Source: Solimicrobium sp040544425
Lineage (GTDB): Bacteria > Pseudomonadota > Gammaproteobacteria > Burkholderiales > Burkholderiaceae_D
Assembly: GCA_040544425.1 (NCBI GenBank)
Contig: JBEONO010000005.1
Span: 124,001-188,000, forward strand
Direction: 5' to 3'
Length of the DNA: 64,000 nt
Part shown: positions 43,083 through 51,714 of the stretch, piece by piece
Layout: the number at the start of each line of letters is the position of its first letter
How positions within the stretch are numbered: position 1 is the first letter of the stretch
The notes under the pieces: generated by a model
The model's database searches: none
The model's input: the letters and a program-made list of their open reading frames with translations, nothing else
Told to the model about the DNA's origin: nothing
Program-made: the position numbers and the translations under genes

Positions 43083-43916
43083 CTAATAGGTCCCTAAACG
43101 CATGGTTAACAAATTTGAACCGTCAAGCTGAGCTCCCTCGGCAACAACGATTCGTTGGCAAAATGGCTCAAACACTTCCAGATTTTTAAGATTTCCATTA
43201 ATGGTTCCGTCAGAAAAATCCGGCCGGTAAAAATCCGCGTCCGCAGCCGAAAATCTCTCGGTCAACGTAATTCCACTGAAGTCAGGATAACCCAGTTTTG
43301 TTTTGTCCAAATTGACTGCTTCTTCATTGCCAAGTTTGTTCTTGATTAACTCATTGAACTCGTTACGTTTAAAATTAGCACAGATCGTATTGATCACTTC
43401 TCTTTCACAATCCGGATCGGACAAAGCCGCGGACGAGGTTTCATAAATCGTCTGATTTTTCTCACATTGAATGATGCGACCAGCTTGGTCACGCTCAAAC
43501 GGCTGCAACGCGGCAGCATAGTTCGAAAATTGCATGATGATTTCGCTGATATCAGGTGACAGTCCCGTCTCTTTTTGAATTTCAATATCAAGCACATTCG
43601 AATCGGATTTAATTTTTTCCACACCGAGCAACTGCCTCAATTCGTCCCTGCCATACTGTTTGCCTATGAACTCTGACACTTCACGCGGACAATCCGGATC
43701 CGCAACAGCTGCGCCCAGGGCATCCAAAATTTCCTTGTTCACTTCGCTATCTATGGGTATGCCATGATTATCGAAGCTTAGCTTCCGAAAAGCTGCTGAA
43801 TAATCTGCATATCCCGCTACGACACCAGTCAAAACGGATGGCAAATCAAAATTTTTTTGAACTTCTTTCGTTACTGATTTCGTGTAGGTGTGAACGCTTC
43901 TGCCAATCGAATCCAT
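43083..43916 (-). CDS. Orphan protein with an internal duplication
   Basis: 277-residue soluble protein, not recognised. Two stretches resemble each other: about residues 40-95 (YSAAFRKLSFD...ILDALGAAVADPDCPREVSEFIGKQYGRDELRQLLG) and about 132-192 (YAAALQPFERD...YETSSAALSDPDCEREVINTICANFKRNEFNELIKN), sharing A-x2-DPDC-x-REV. The C-terminal third (PDFSGITLTE...ADADFYRPDFSDGTINGNLKNLEVF) looks faintly like degenerate pentapeptide-type repeats. No signal peptide or membrane helix. Codon use appears more AT-rich than the neighbours, suggesting transfer. It stands alone between the aroG leader and another hypothetical gene; an effector or toxin-related role is speculation. Confidence 0.75.
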   Translation of the reverse strand: MDSIGRSVHTYTKSVTKEVQKNFDLPSVLTGVVAGYADYSAAFRKLSFDNHGIPIDSEVNKEILDALGAAVADPDCPREVSEFIGKQYGRDELRQLLGVEKIKSDSNVLDIEIQKETGLSPDISEIIMQFSNYAAALQPFERDQAGRIIQCEKNQTIYETSSAALSDPDCEREVINTICANFKRNEFNELIKNKLGNEEAVNLDKTKLGYPDFSGITLTERFSAADADFYRPDFSDGTINGNLKNLEVFEPFCQRIVVAEGAQLDGSNLLTMRLGTY

Positions 43917-44079
43917 TAGTTTCCTCTTTTAAAATATCGTAAAAAAAACGGCACATTTACGCCGGATCGTTGAAGTGACGATTTTAAAGCGGCACGACTA
44001 AAATCAAATATAGTAAAACCCCAACAAAATAATATTCAAAAACCTGTTTGCGGGCACTTCAAAACACAATTCAGTTTTC

Positions 44080-44598
44080 TTATTCATGACGCCCAGCCAG
44101 GATCGAAATCCACTTGACGTGCAAACGTTGCCGCGCCATGGCATCTGCCGGATGCACCCAGTCGTAGCCGATCAACTGCCAGTCCGTGTCATTGGGATCG
44201 AAGCCAAGATTGGCGATATATTCAGCCGTACAGAGGGAGCATTGTTTTTTGAACGGTAAAATAAAGCCACCGTGCTCCCGTTGATAGTCTTTTGCGACGG
44301 CATAGTTTGCAAACCACTGATTTAAAAACCCACCGCGTATGAACGGCAGCTGGCATTTCAAATCAGCCCACGATGCAAACCCCTGCTCCAGCGCGATTAC
44401 CTGCAAGGCATGTTTGCGTTTGATTATGGAAGCCGGAAATTCCGCCTTGTTACAATCGGAGAATTCAGGAAGTTTTAAAAAACGATTGAGGGCACGGTGC
44501 CAAACCGCAGCGGTGACCTCAGGTCGTAAGGCTTTTAAAAGTAGTGATGCTTGAATTTTGCCTTCTTCGATGCCGAAGGGCTTGCGTGATTTATCCAT
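44080..44598 (-). CDS. Hypothetical protein with an ALxVIAxExGFASWxxLK motif
   Basis: 172-residue protein from the ATG at 44598 (AGAGG site). It contains KRKHALQVIALEQGFASWADLKCQL (about residues 70-95), a motif seen at the start of some ankyrin-repeat and other bacterial proteins, and a CSLCTAEYI Cys pair near residue 118 that might bind a metal. The N-terminus is helical and basic. No signal peptide. Function unknown. It is divergent from the elaA gene, with a 285-base gap that holds no supported gene. Confidence 0.72.
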   Translation of the reverse strand: MDKSRKPFGIEEGKIQASLLLKALRPEVTAAVWHRALNRFLKLPEFSDCNKAEFPASIIKRKHALQVIALEQGFASWADLKCQLPFIRGGFLNQWFANYAVAKDYQREHGGFILPFKKQCSLCTAEYIANLGFDPNDTDWQLIGYDWVHPADAMARQRLHVKWISILAGRHE

Positions 44599-44883
44599 GG
44601 CAGACCTCTGTTCTTGAAGCCATTCCCACTGATGGCAAAACAAAAGTTACAAAGAATAAGCGTGAACTTAGCTGTGTGTTACGGGTGAATTCATCTTTTG
44701 TGGGTTGGCGCCCCTTTAGCCAGGAGCAGATGCTAGCCAATCAGGCACATGATGTAAAGTGTTTTCTTGCCGGGGTTTTCCCTGATGCGGGCATTTCCAT
44801 CCCTGGCTCGACAATGATCAGAAAAATCAGCGATATACTGTGCGGACCCTAAATCAAGCTTCAATCAACCTTCAATCACCCCT

Positions 44884-45357
44884 ATGACATCCACAATTAA
44901 ATGGCAATGCCTCAGCTTCAACGAGCTTTCCGGCGCACAAATGCACGCCATCCTGAAAGCCCGCTGCGATGTGTTTGTCGTCGAACAAAACTGCGCCTTC
45001 CCTGAAATCGATCTGAAAGATCACTCCGCCCTGCATTTGATTGCCTGGGGTGACAACGACCAGCTGGCGGCCTATCTGCGTATCCATCCGCCCCATACCC
45101 ATTTCGCGGAACCGTCACTCGGACGCATCTTGAGTACTTCTTCTTACCGTGGCACCGGTTTAGGTGGACAATTGGTCGAGCAGGGACTAAAACACTTGGA
45201 GGCACATTATCCGGATCTGCCGGTCCGAATCGGTGCGCAATGCTATTTGCTGGATTTCTATCGCTCGTTTGGATTCAATATCGCGTCGGAAGAATATCTT
45301 GAAGACGGCATCCCTCATATCGAAATGCTGAAACCGGCTGTGTCTGAAACAAATTAA
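44884..45357 (+). CDS. elaA: GNAT family N-acetyltransferase, ElaA-like
   Basis: 157-residue GNAT enzyme closely similar in pattern to E. coli ElaA: LKARCDVFVVEQNCAFPEID, the acetyl-CoA loop GRILSTSSYRGTGLGGQLVEQGL (Q/RxxGxG/A type, about residues 80-100), IGAQCYLLDFYRSFGF and EDGIPHIEM at the C-terminus. Substrate not established in the family. Followed 16 bases later by a small lipoprotein gene on the same strand. Confidence 0.93.
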   Translation: MTSTIKWQCLSFNELSGAQMHAILKARCDVFVVEQNCAFPEIDLKDHSALHLIAWGDNDQLAAYLRIHPPHTHFAEPSLGRILSTSSYRGTGLGGQLVEQGLKHLEAHYPDLPVRIGAQCYLLDFYRSFGFNIASEEYLEDGIPHIEMLKPAVSETN

Positions 45358-45373
45358 TCAGGGAGTTTGAACC

Positions 45374-45619
45374 ATGAATTACATATCAATTGTTGCGGTC
45401 GCACTGCTGTCAGGTTGTTCGCTGATCTCGGGTCTGTCGAATTCCTGCGTCGAGAATAAAACCGATGGCAGCCGGATCTGCACGCTCCAGGACAGCAATC
45501 AGAACATCACCACCCGCACTATCGAGCGCGACAACAAACTATTTATCTCAACCTGCAGCAATGGCCAGTGTTCGGAGTTCAAAGAAGTCGGCATTGCACC
45601 AACTCCTATGACGAAGTAA
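45374..45619 (+). CDS. Small lipoprotein of unknown function
   Basis: 81-residue protein with a short lipoprotein signal MNYISIVAVALLSGC (lipobox LLSG-C15). The mature part has four further cysteines (SNSCVEN, SRICTLQ, ISTCSNGQCSEF) that could form disulfides. A GGGAG site lies 9 bases before the ATG. It follows elaA by 16 bases and overlaps the end of the convergent msrA by 14 bases. Confidence 0.75.
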   Translation: MNYISIVAVALLSGCSLISGLSNSCVENKTDGSRICTLQDSNQNITTRTIERDNKLFISTCSNGQCSEFKEVGIAPTPMTK

Positions 45620-46127
45620 AAATCTTGCGAAATTTCGCCACCTTGGGCGCGACGACAAATGCGCAATATCCCTGATCAGGGTGCTGGCGGTAGTAGTTCT
45701 GATGATAGTCTTCTGCGCGGTAAAACACCGGCAGCGGACTGAGTTCAGTAACCAGCGGCGCATCCCACACGCTTGCCATTTCCGAGATAACGTGCCGGGC
45801 CGTTTCGCGCTGAACCGGATCATGATAAAAAATCACGGAACGATATTGCGTGCCAGTGTCATTGCCCTGCCGATTCAATGTGGTCGGGTCGTGAATGGTA
45901 AAAAACACTTCGAGAATTTTCCGGTAACTGATCAGATCGGTATCGAAGCTCAGCTGCACCACCTCGGCATGACCGGTGGTGCCGGTGCAGATTTGCTCGT
46001 AGGTCGGATTGACTACGCTTCCGCCCGCATAGCCCGAGATAATTTGGGTCACGCCTTTTAATTCCTGATACACCGCTTCCGTGCACCAAAAACATCCACC
46101 GCCCAGTGTCGCCGTTTCGATTGCCAT
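45606..46127 (-). CDS. msrA: Peptide methionine sulfoxide reductase MsrA
   Basis: Reduces the S-form of methionine sulfoxide in proteins. From the ATG at 46127 (GAGG site 6 bases upstream) it has 173 residues with the active-site GGGCFWCTEAVY (Cys12), ISGYAGG, PTYEQICTGTTGHAEVVQ and QYRSVIFYHDPVQ motifs, all family hallmarks. The open frame continues 74 codons upstream over moaC sequence in another phase and was rejected. It follows moaC by 17 bases, so the two are likely co-transcribed. Confidence 0.97.
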   Translation of the reverse strand: MAIETATLGGGCFWCTEAVYQELKGVTQIISGYAGGSVVNPTYEQICTGTTGHAEVVQLSFDTDLISYRKILEVFFTIHDPTTLNRQGNDTGTQYRSVIFYHDPVQRETARHVISEMASVWDAPLVTELSPLPVFYRAEDYHQNYYRQHPDQGYCAFVVAPKVAKFRKIFTSS

Positions 46128-46144
46128 AAATACCTCAGCTTGGT

Positions 46145-46669
46145 TTAATTGTCCTGGCCATTGTACTGCACAGCCGCCCAGTCTCCCGACTTGCCGCCCC
46201 TCTTCTCCAACACCTTGATGTCGCTCATCACCATACCACGATCGACCGCCTTGCACATATCGTAAATGGTGAGCAGGCCGATCTGCACGGCAGTCAAGGC
46301 TTCCATTTCCACGCCAGTCTGCCCGACCGATTCGACTTGTGCAGTGCACACCACACCGTTCTTTTCAAGGATAAAATCCACCGTCACGCGGGTTATCGGC
46401 AGCGGGTGGCAGAGCGGGATTAAATCGCTGGTGCGCTTGGCCGCCATAATTGCTGCAATCTTCGCCACCCCCAGCACATCGCCTTTTTTGGCCGTGCCAT
46501 TTGCAATCAGGGCCATCGTTCCAAGTTGCATGGTGATGATGCCGCTGGCGCGCGCAATGCGATGGGTCACAGCTTTGCCGCCCACATCAACCATATGTGC
46601 CTGGCCGCTGGCATCAAAATGGGTCAGTACATTCGCTGGATTTGTGATTTGATCAGATTCTTTATTCAT
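46145..46669 (-). CDS. moaC: Cyclic pyranopterin monophosphate synthase MoaC
   Basis: Second half of the first step of molybdopterin synthesis, after MoaA. From the ATG at 46669 the protein has 174 residues with MVDVGGKAVTHRIARASGII, the KRTSDLIPLCHPLPI active-site segment, EVEMEALTAVQ-like GVEMEALTAVQIGLLTIYDMCKAVD and the KSGDW ending. The ribosome site is weak; the longer frame to 46708 would overlap the divergent M48 gene. It is 25 kb from moaE-moaD-moeA. Divergent from the protease gene with only 45 bases between starts. Confidence 0.96.
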   Translation of the reverse strand: MNKESDQITNPANVLTHFDASGQAHMVDVGGKAVTHRIARASGIITMQLGTMALIANGTAKKGDVLGVAKIAAIMAAKRTSDLIPLCHPLPITRVTVDFILEKNGVVCTAQVESVGQTGVEMEALTAVQIGLLTIYDMCKAVDRGMVMSDIKVLEKRGGKSGDWAAVQYNGQDN

Positions 46670-46714
46670 AATTTTTTTGCGGATTCGGGACGGGTACAAG
46701 GGTATCATAGCGCC

Positions 46715-48238
46715 ATGAAAATAACTTCAATCTACCGACAGCTGCCAAAAATGACCTTGGTCGCGCTAGTATTGGCCAGTTGCTGTTTTACCCAACCGGT
46801 GCTGTACGCGCAAAATTTGCCTGCGCTCGGTGACGCGGGACGCGAAGATCTGTCGCCGATGATGGAGCGCAAATTAGGCGAAGAAATTATGCTCGGGGTC
46901 CGCTACGACAAGGATTATATTGACGACCCTGCCGCTGCCGAATATTTAAACGAATTTGGCTCCAGACTGCTCGAAGTGCATCAGGAAGCACGCGGCGACG
47001 CCAATTTCGATTTCTATTTTTTTGCAGTACGCGATCCGACAATCAACGCGTTCGCCTTGCCGGGCGGGTTCATCGGCGTCCATTCGGCCCTGATTCTGAC
47101 CGCGCAAAACGAATCGCAACTGGCGTCGGTGCTGGCTCATGAAATCGGCCATGTCGCCCAGCGACACATCGCGCGCATGATCGGCAATCAGCGCAAAGAC
47201 ATGTTGATCCCGATTGCGTCGATGATCCTGGCAGCGCTGACCATGCGCTCCAGTCCCGATGCCGCCATGGCAATGGCGATCGGTGGCCAGGGACTGGCAA
47301 TACAAAGGGAACTGGACTTCAGCCAAAATGCCGAACGCGAAGCAGACCGGGTCGGACTGCAAATCTTGCGCGATGGCGGCTACGACCCGACCGGTATGGT
47401 GGCATTTTTTGAGCGCATGCAAAGTTCGACCCGCGCCTACTCGGACAATTACCCGGCATTTTTGCGCACGCATCCGATGACGACTGAAAGGATTGCCGAC
47501 ATCCAGTCACGAATCCAGTCCGAAACTTTTAAAAAGCACGTTGACGGCGCAGACTTCCAACTGTTTCGTGCCCGGATTCGGGTATTGCAGGATGAAACCA
47601 CGCAAGGTCTGATTAATACCAAAGACTATTTTCAGGGCCTGGTGTCGCAGGCAAAAGCCACCAAACAAAGCGACCCGGCAGCGGAATACGGATTGGCCTA
47701 CGTCGCCTTCAAGCGAAACGATTTTAAGCAGGCACAAATCAATTTGGATCTGGCGCGCAAGCAGGCCGAAGCCAACAGCATATTTTTTACCAGCCTGCAG
47801 CTTGAAATCCTGGCGGCCAGTAAACAAAATGAAGAAGCCTTGAAACAGGCCGAGGCAGCGATCATCGAATTTCCGGTTTCGCGCAATATCAGCGGTCAGT
47901 ATGCCGATGCGCTGATCGCCAACCACCAAGGCGAAAAGGCGATCGCCTATCTGCGCGACCAGACTTTGTTGTATCGCAAAGATTTCGACTTGCAGGATCA
48001 GCTGGCCAAAGCGTATGCGTCAGAAAACCGGGAAGCCCTGCAGCACCTGGCCCTGGCCGAATCGTATGCCTTGCAGGGTGCAATTTCTCCCGCCCTGGAT
48101 CAGCTGGCGATAGCCCGACGGTCAAAAGATGCGACTTATTACGACCAAGCCATGATCGACGCCAAAGAACGGGATCTGCGCGAGCGGTATAAAGATGAAT
48201 TAATCGAAGTCAAGAAAAAGGAAAGCAAGAATCAGTGA
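46715..48238 (+). CDS. bepA: M48 family metalloprotease, BepA-like
   Basis: Periplasmic chaperone/protease of the BepA (YfgC) type, which helps outer-membrane protein assembly. From the ATG at 46715 it has 507 residues: signal peptide (MTLVALVLASCCFTQPVLYAQ), the M48 domain with zinc motif LAHEIGHVAQRH (about residue 145) and the downstream ligand Glu in NAEREADRVGLQILRDGGYDP, then a C-terminal TPR region (about residues 290-500). Length matches E. coli BepA. The track-longest frame begins within moaC and was rejected. Its last 7 bases overlap the convergent EAL-HDOD gene. Confidence 0.9.
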   Translation: MKITSIYRQLPKMTLVALVLASCCFTQPVLYAQNLPALGDAGREDLSPMMERKLGEEIMLGVRYDKDYIDDPAAAEYLNEFGSRLLEVHQEARGDANFDFYFFAVRDPTINAFALPGGFIGVHSALILTAQNESQLASVLAHEIGHVAQRHIARMIGNQRKDMLIPIASMILAALTMRSSPDAAMAMAIGGQGLAIQRELDFSQNAEREADRVGLQILRDGGYDPTGMVAFFERMQSSTRAYSDNYPAFLRTHPMTTERIADIQSRIQSETFKKHVDGADFQLFRARIRVLQDETTQGLINTKDYFQGLVSQAKATKQSDPAAEYGLAYVAFKRNDFKQAQINLDLARKQAEANSIFFTSLQLEILAASKQNEEALKQAEAAIIEFPVSRNISGQYADALIANHQGEKAIAYLRDQTLLYRKDFDLQDQLAKAYASENREALQHLALAESYALQGAISPALDQLAIARRSKDATYYDQAMIDAKERDLRERYKDELIEVKKKESKNQ

Positions 48239-49491
48239 GCAATGCTGTCGCTGAACCGGAACGCCTGTAATTGCATTGCCCGCAGCTCTTCGATGCGCAA
48301 TTGAAAATTTTGCAGGCTGGCTGTCATGACCGAGCCGCGATTGGCCATGTTTTCAAGATCAATCACCAGTTGCAGCATCCCGCCAAACACGCCGCTGCGT
48401 CCGATCAAGGCTTCCTTGATTTCATCCGCGACCGAAATTTGCGCCAGCAGCAGCGGCATCGGTGCTCCGAAAATAACGTCCAGCAGCGACATGATCCCGG
48501 CCGTGAATGCGATATCGGCGGCAAGCTGATCGCGCGGCATAATTTTTTGCGCCATCAACTCCATCAACTTCCCGCGTGTCGTGGCCAGATTCAACAGCGG
48601 CGACATCAGACTGTCCGGCTTGCCGGATTCCGCGTACATTAAAATCTGCAGCCAGCGTTGCAGCTGACGACGACCAAGAATCGTGATTGCCTGCTTTAAG
48701 GTTGCGATCCGCTGGGTGGTCATGAATGCCGGGGTATTGGCCAGCTTGATCAAACTCAGACCCAGACTGGCATCTTTTTTAATGGCTTTTTCAATCTCGG
48801 CTGTCTCGGCATCGCCGACCAGCATGTTTAATATATTGACCACAGTCAGTTGCGACGAGTGCAGTTTCTTGCCGCTTAAAATTTTTGGTTTGGCAAAAAA
48901 ATATCCCTGAAACAGGTCAAACCCAAGCTCGTGACAAAATGCGAAGTCATCGAGGCGTTCAACTTTTTCTGCCAGCATTTTTTTATTGCAGCCCTTTAGC
49001 AATTTGAACAGCGCGGATAATTCTGCGCGGGTCAATTCCATGATATCGATTTTGATCATGTCGATAAATGGCAGCACCCGGCGCAGTCCCGCCGAATCGG
49101 CGACCACATCGTCCACAACAAAATGGTAGCCTTCCGCTTTCAGATGGGTCAGCCGTTCGATCAAGGTATCAGTTACCTCAACGGTTTCGAGAATTTCCAA
49201 AAACACTTTGTCATGCGGTAAAAAGCGGAAGAAGTCACTCATCAATACCTTGGCATCCACATTAATCAGGCCCGGTACCGTGCCGATCACGTTGGTCAAA
49301 CCCAGTTCAGATGCATGAGCAATAACCGTGGCAGTCGCAGCAATATCATTGATGACATTGGCAGATTCGTCGGATTCACGCCGAAACAGCAATTCATAGC
49401 AGCTCAATTTTTGATGGCGATCCAATATCGGCTGACGCGCAATATAGAAGTCCAACGCATTGTCTTGATCGAAACTGGTGTCCTGGCTCAT
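48232..49491 (-). CDS. EAL-HDOD signalling protein (YuxH-like)
   Basis: 419-residue protein from the ATG at 49491 (AGGAC site). N-terminal EAL-like domain (about residues 15-200): YELLFRRE in place of EALxR, NVDAKVL, LEILETVEV, VVDDVVADS, IKIDIME, AEKVE and QGYFFAKP. Several metal-binding residues remain, but the DDFGTG loop is replaced by DDVVAD, so phosphodiesterase activity is doubtful. The C-terminal half is an HDOD domain (VNILNMLVGDAETAEIEKAIKKDASLGLSLIKLAN). Such proteins are c-di-GMP-related adaptors. Stands alone. Confidence 0.88.
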   Translation of the reverse strand: MSQDTSFDQDNALDFYIARQPILDRHQKLSCYELLFRRESDESANVINDIAATATVIAHASELGLTNVIGTVPGLINVDAKVLMSDFFRFLPHDKVFLEILETVEVTDTLIERLTHLKAEGYHFVVDDVVADSAGLRRVLPFIDMIKIDIMELTRAELSALFKLLKGCNKKMLAEKVERLDDFAFCHELGFDLFQGYFFAKPKILSGKKLHSSQLTVVNILNMLVGDAETAEIEKAIKKDASLGLSLIKLANTPAFMTTQRIATLKQAITILGRRQLQRWLQILMYAESGKPDSLMSPLLNLATTRGKLMELMAQKIMPRDQLAADIAFTAGIMSLLDVIFGAPMPLLLAQISVADEIKEALIGRSGVFGGMLQLVIDLENMANRGSVMTASLQNFQLRIEELRAMQLQAFRFSDSIAH

Positions 49492-49784
49492 ATCGTCCTG
49501 AAGTTGTTTACAAACCATCCCGCGCATACTTTATTGGCAACTTAAATGCGCAATCGGCACATAGTGGAGCGACTCTTTTAACTATAGTACGTCGAGCCCG
49601 GTATTGACAGCCCTTTGCAAACGGCTTGAATGCTTGCACCGGCTAACAAGTGAGCTTCACTATTTTTTAAATCAATGGCAATCAGCTCCACCGTTACAAT
49701 GCCGCATGCCGCGCGCGATATATTGGCAGAATTGCCGGCAACTATCGAACGCCTGTTCCCACCGTTATTAGAAATGTCACACTT

Positions 49785-51140
49785 ATGTCAAACATATTCA
49801 ATGTATTCAATCCGGCACATATTGCGAACGAACCGTTTGTGCGTTTTGCGGTGACTGATATCGATGGCGTGTGCCGCGGCAAACATCTGTCCGGCGAAAA
49901 AATCGCCAGCATGCTCGATGACGGCGGCACCATCGCCAGCGCGATTTTCGGTTGGGATATTGCCGATGAGTTGTATGACAATGTCAGCTTTACCGGCTTT
50001 CATACCGGCTATCCCGATATCGGGTTAAAGCTCGACACTAGCACCGCGCGCCAGTTACCCTGGGACGACAATCGCTGGCTGATTCTGGGCGAGCACACTT
50101 TGCCGGACGGCAGTCCTTTGCCGATCTGCCCGCGCCAGGTCCTCAAAAAAGTGCTGTCGAAAGCTGAGCAACTGGGATATTCGGCTCAGGTGGGGATGGA
50201 GTTCGAGTGGTTTGTGCTAAAAGAAACCGAACTGTCGGTACGCCAGAAAAATTATCAGAACCTTGAAACTGCAACTCACGGCCTGACCAATTATTCGCCA
50301 TTCCGCATCGATGGCCAGCATGATTTCGTGCGCGATCTGTTCAATTTTCTACCTGCAATCGATGTGCCTCTCGAAGCACTGCATACGGAAGCCGGACCTG
50401 GCAATTTCGAGGCGGCGATACGCTACTGCGACGCGCTGGCTGCGGCCGACCGGGCGATCCTGTTCAAACAGGCGGTGCGCGAAATTGGGCGGCGCCATGG
50501 ATTGCTGAACACGTTTATGGCGAAGTTCTCGATGAACTATGCCGGTTGCGGTGGCCATATGCATCAGAGTTTATGGAAAGATGGCAGCAACGTGTTCCAT
50601 GACGCCAGTGCTGCGCACGGCATGAGTGCCACCATGCGCCATTTCATCGCCGGACAGTTGCATTGCCTGCCGCAGTTGTTTCCGCTGTACGCACCGTTTA
50701 TCAATAGTTACAAGCGCCTGGTGGACGGCAATCTGGCACCGGTCAAGCCGACCTGGGCGATCGACAATCGCAACGCATCATTGCGCGTGATTCCGGGATC
50801 GTCCAAATCGATGCGACTCGAAACCCGCACACCCGGCGCGGACGCCAATCCCTATTTGGCAATTGCCGCCGCGCTGGCTTCAGGTTTATATGGCATTGAA
50901 CATCAACTGGAACTGGATACGGCGCCGGTCTCGGGTGCCAATCTGGGTGCCGAAGAAGTCGCACGCCTGCCGCGCACATTAGCCGAAGCCACCGAGGCGA
51001 TGGATCGTTCAAGTCTGGCACGCGAATTACTGGGCGACGAGTTTGTCACGCATTTTGTGCAAACCCGGCAATGGGAAGTGCGTCGCTTCAATCAGTCGGT
51101 GACTGACTGGGAATTGCGCCGCTATCTGGAACTGGTTTGA
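49785..51140 (+). CDS. Glutamine synthetase family ligase (PuuA-like)
   Basis: 451-residue ATP-dependent ligase with the glutamine synthetase fold: N-terminal beta-grasp (VRFAVTDIDGVCRGKHLS), then VGMEFEWFVL (metal Glu), GPGNFEAAIRYCDAL, FSMNYAGCGGHMHQSL (ATP/metal His), TWAIDNRNASLRVIP and RLETRTPGADANPYLAIAA. The adenylylation tyrosine motif of housekeeping GlnA is not seen, and the pattern is that of gamma-glutamyl-polyamine or -amine synthetases. With the PuuB-like oxidase at 21.5 kb it could serve a gamma-glutamylated amine pathway; this link is inferred. Preceded by a 290-base gap with no gene. Confidence 0.85.
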   Translation: MSNIFNVFNPAHIANEPFVRFAVTDIDGVCRGKHLSGEKIASMLDDGGTIASAIFGWDIADELYDNVSFTGFHTGYPDIGLKLDTSTARQLPWDDNRWLILGEHTLPDGSPLPICPRQVLKKVLSKAEQLGYSAQVGMEFEWFVLKETELSVRQKNYQNLETATHGLTNYSPFRIDGQHDFVRDLFNFLPAIDVPLEALHTEAGPGNFEAAIRYCDALAAADRAILFKQAVREIGRRHGLLNTFMAKFSMNYAGCGGHMHQSLWKDGSNVFHDASAAHGMSATMRHFIAGQLHCLPQLFPLYAPFINSYKRLVDGNLAPVKPTWAIDNRNASLRVIPGSSKSMRLETRTPGADANPYLAIAAALASGLYGIEHQLELDTAPVSGANLGAEEVARLPRTLAEATEAMDRSSLARELLGDEFVTHFVQTRQWEVRRFNQSVTDWELRRYLELV

Positions 51141-51714
51141 GAACAAAGGGAATTAAATTCGCTAAGGTATCGAGCTCAGTGAGTTGCACTGCAAGTGCCT
51201 GCCCCTGAAATTCGAAGCGTAAATCGTGATGCGGATTTTCCAGCCAGTCCAGCAGCTGCTGGTCCGATGCCAACTGACCTGAGATCTGCAAATGTGCCAT
51301 GGCATGGATCGCATCCCGATCATCAATCTGCGCGACAATCGCGCCGCTCTGTAAAATTATTTTTCCATCCGGCGTCATCCACACTGCATCGCAGGAATCC
51401 AGCACCGTGCCGGTATGCAGCACCCAGCCTGCCTGCGGGTCGGAATGCGCAATATAGGGCGTGGCCTGCAAGTCAACAAACACGCGTTGCGGGCCATTCT
51501 GAAAATAGTAACGACCTGTCTCGTCAGACAGATAATTGCGGTCGATAAATCCACGTAAAGTCGCGTTGGTGATTTTGCTGCCCAACAGTCCCTGATCCTG
51601 CGTGGCCTGATCGCGCATACGCCAGACACCGCGCGCATCCAGACCCAGCCAGCCAAAGCAGTCCGGCACGTTCGGCCATTTAGCCATCGCCAGTTGAACT
51701 TGTTTATCAAGCAT
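51088..51714 (-). CDS. Hypothetical protein coupled to YheT hydrolase
   Basis: 208-residue soluble protein, family not recognised. Seen: a start MLDKQVQLAMAKWPNVPDCFGWLGLDARGVWRMRD, then SKITNATLRGFIDRNYLSDETGRYYFQNGPQRVFVDLQATP and a beta-rich C-terminal half. I use the ATG at 51714, which overlaps the YheT stop by 8 bases and suggests coupling; Met at 51687 is possible. Its 3' end overlaps the convergent ligase gene by 53 bases. Proteins like this accompany YheT in other betaproteobacteria as far as I recall; no function is known to me. Confidence 0.78.
   Translation of the reverse strand: MLDKQVQLAMAKWPNVPDCFGWLGLDARGVWRMRDQATQDQGLLGSKITNATLRGFIDRNYLSDETGRYYFQNGPQRVFVDLQATPYIAHSDPQAGWVLHTGTVLDSCDAVWMTPDGKIILQSGAIVAQIDDRDAIHAMAHLQISGQLASDQQLLDWLENPHHDLRFEFQGQALAVQLTELDTLANLIPFVLKPVPDSGAIPSQSPTD

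Noticed and set aside
46128..46349. 74-residue N-terminal extension of MsrA
   Set aside because: It overlaps moaC in another phase and lacks family similarity; GAGG precedes the ATG at 46127.
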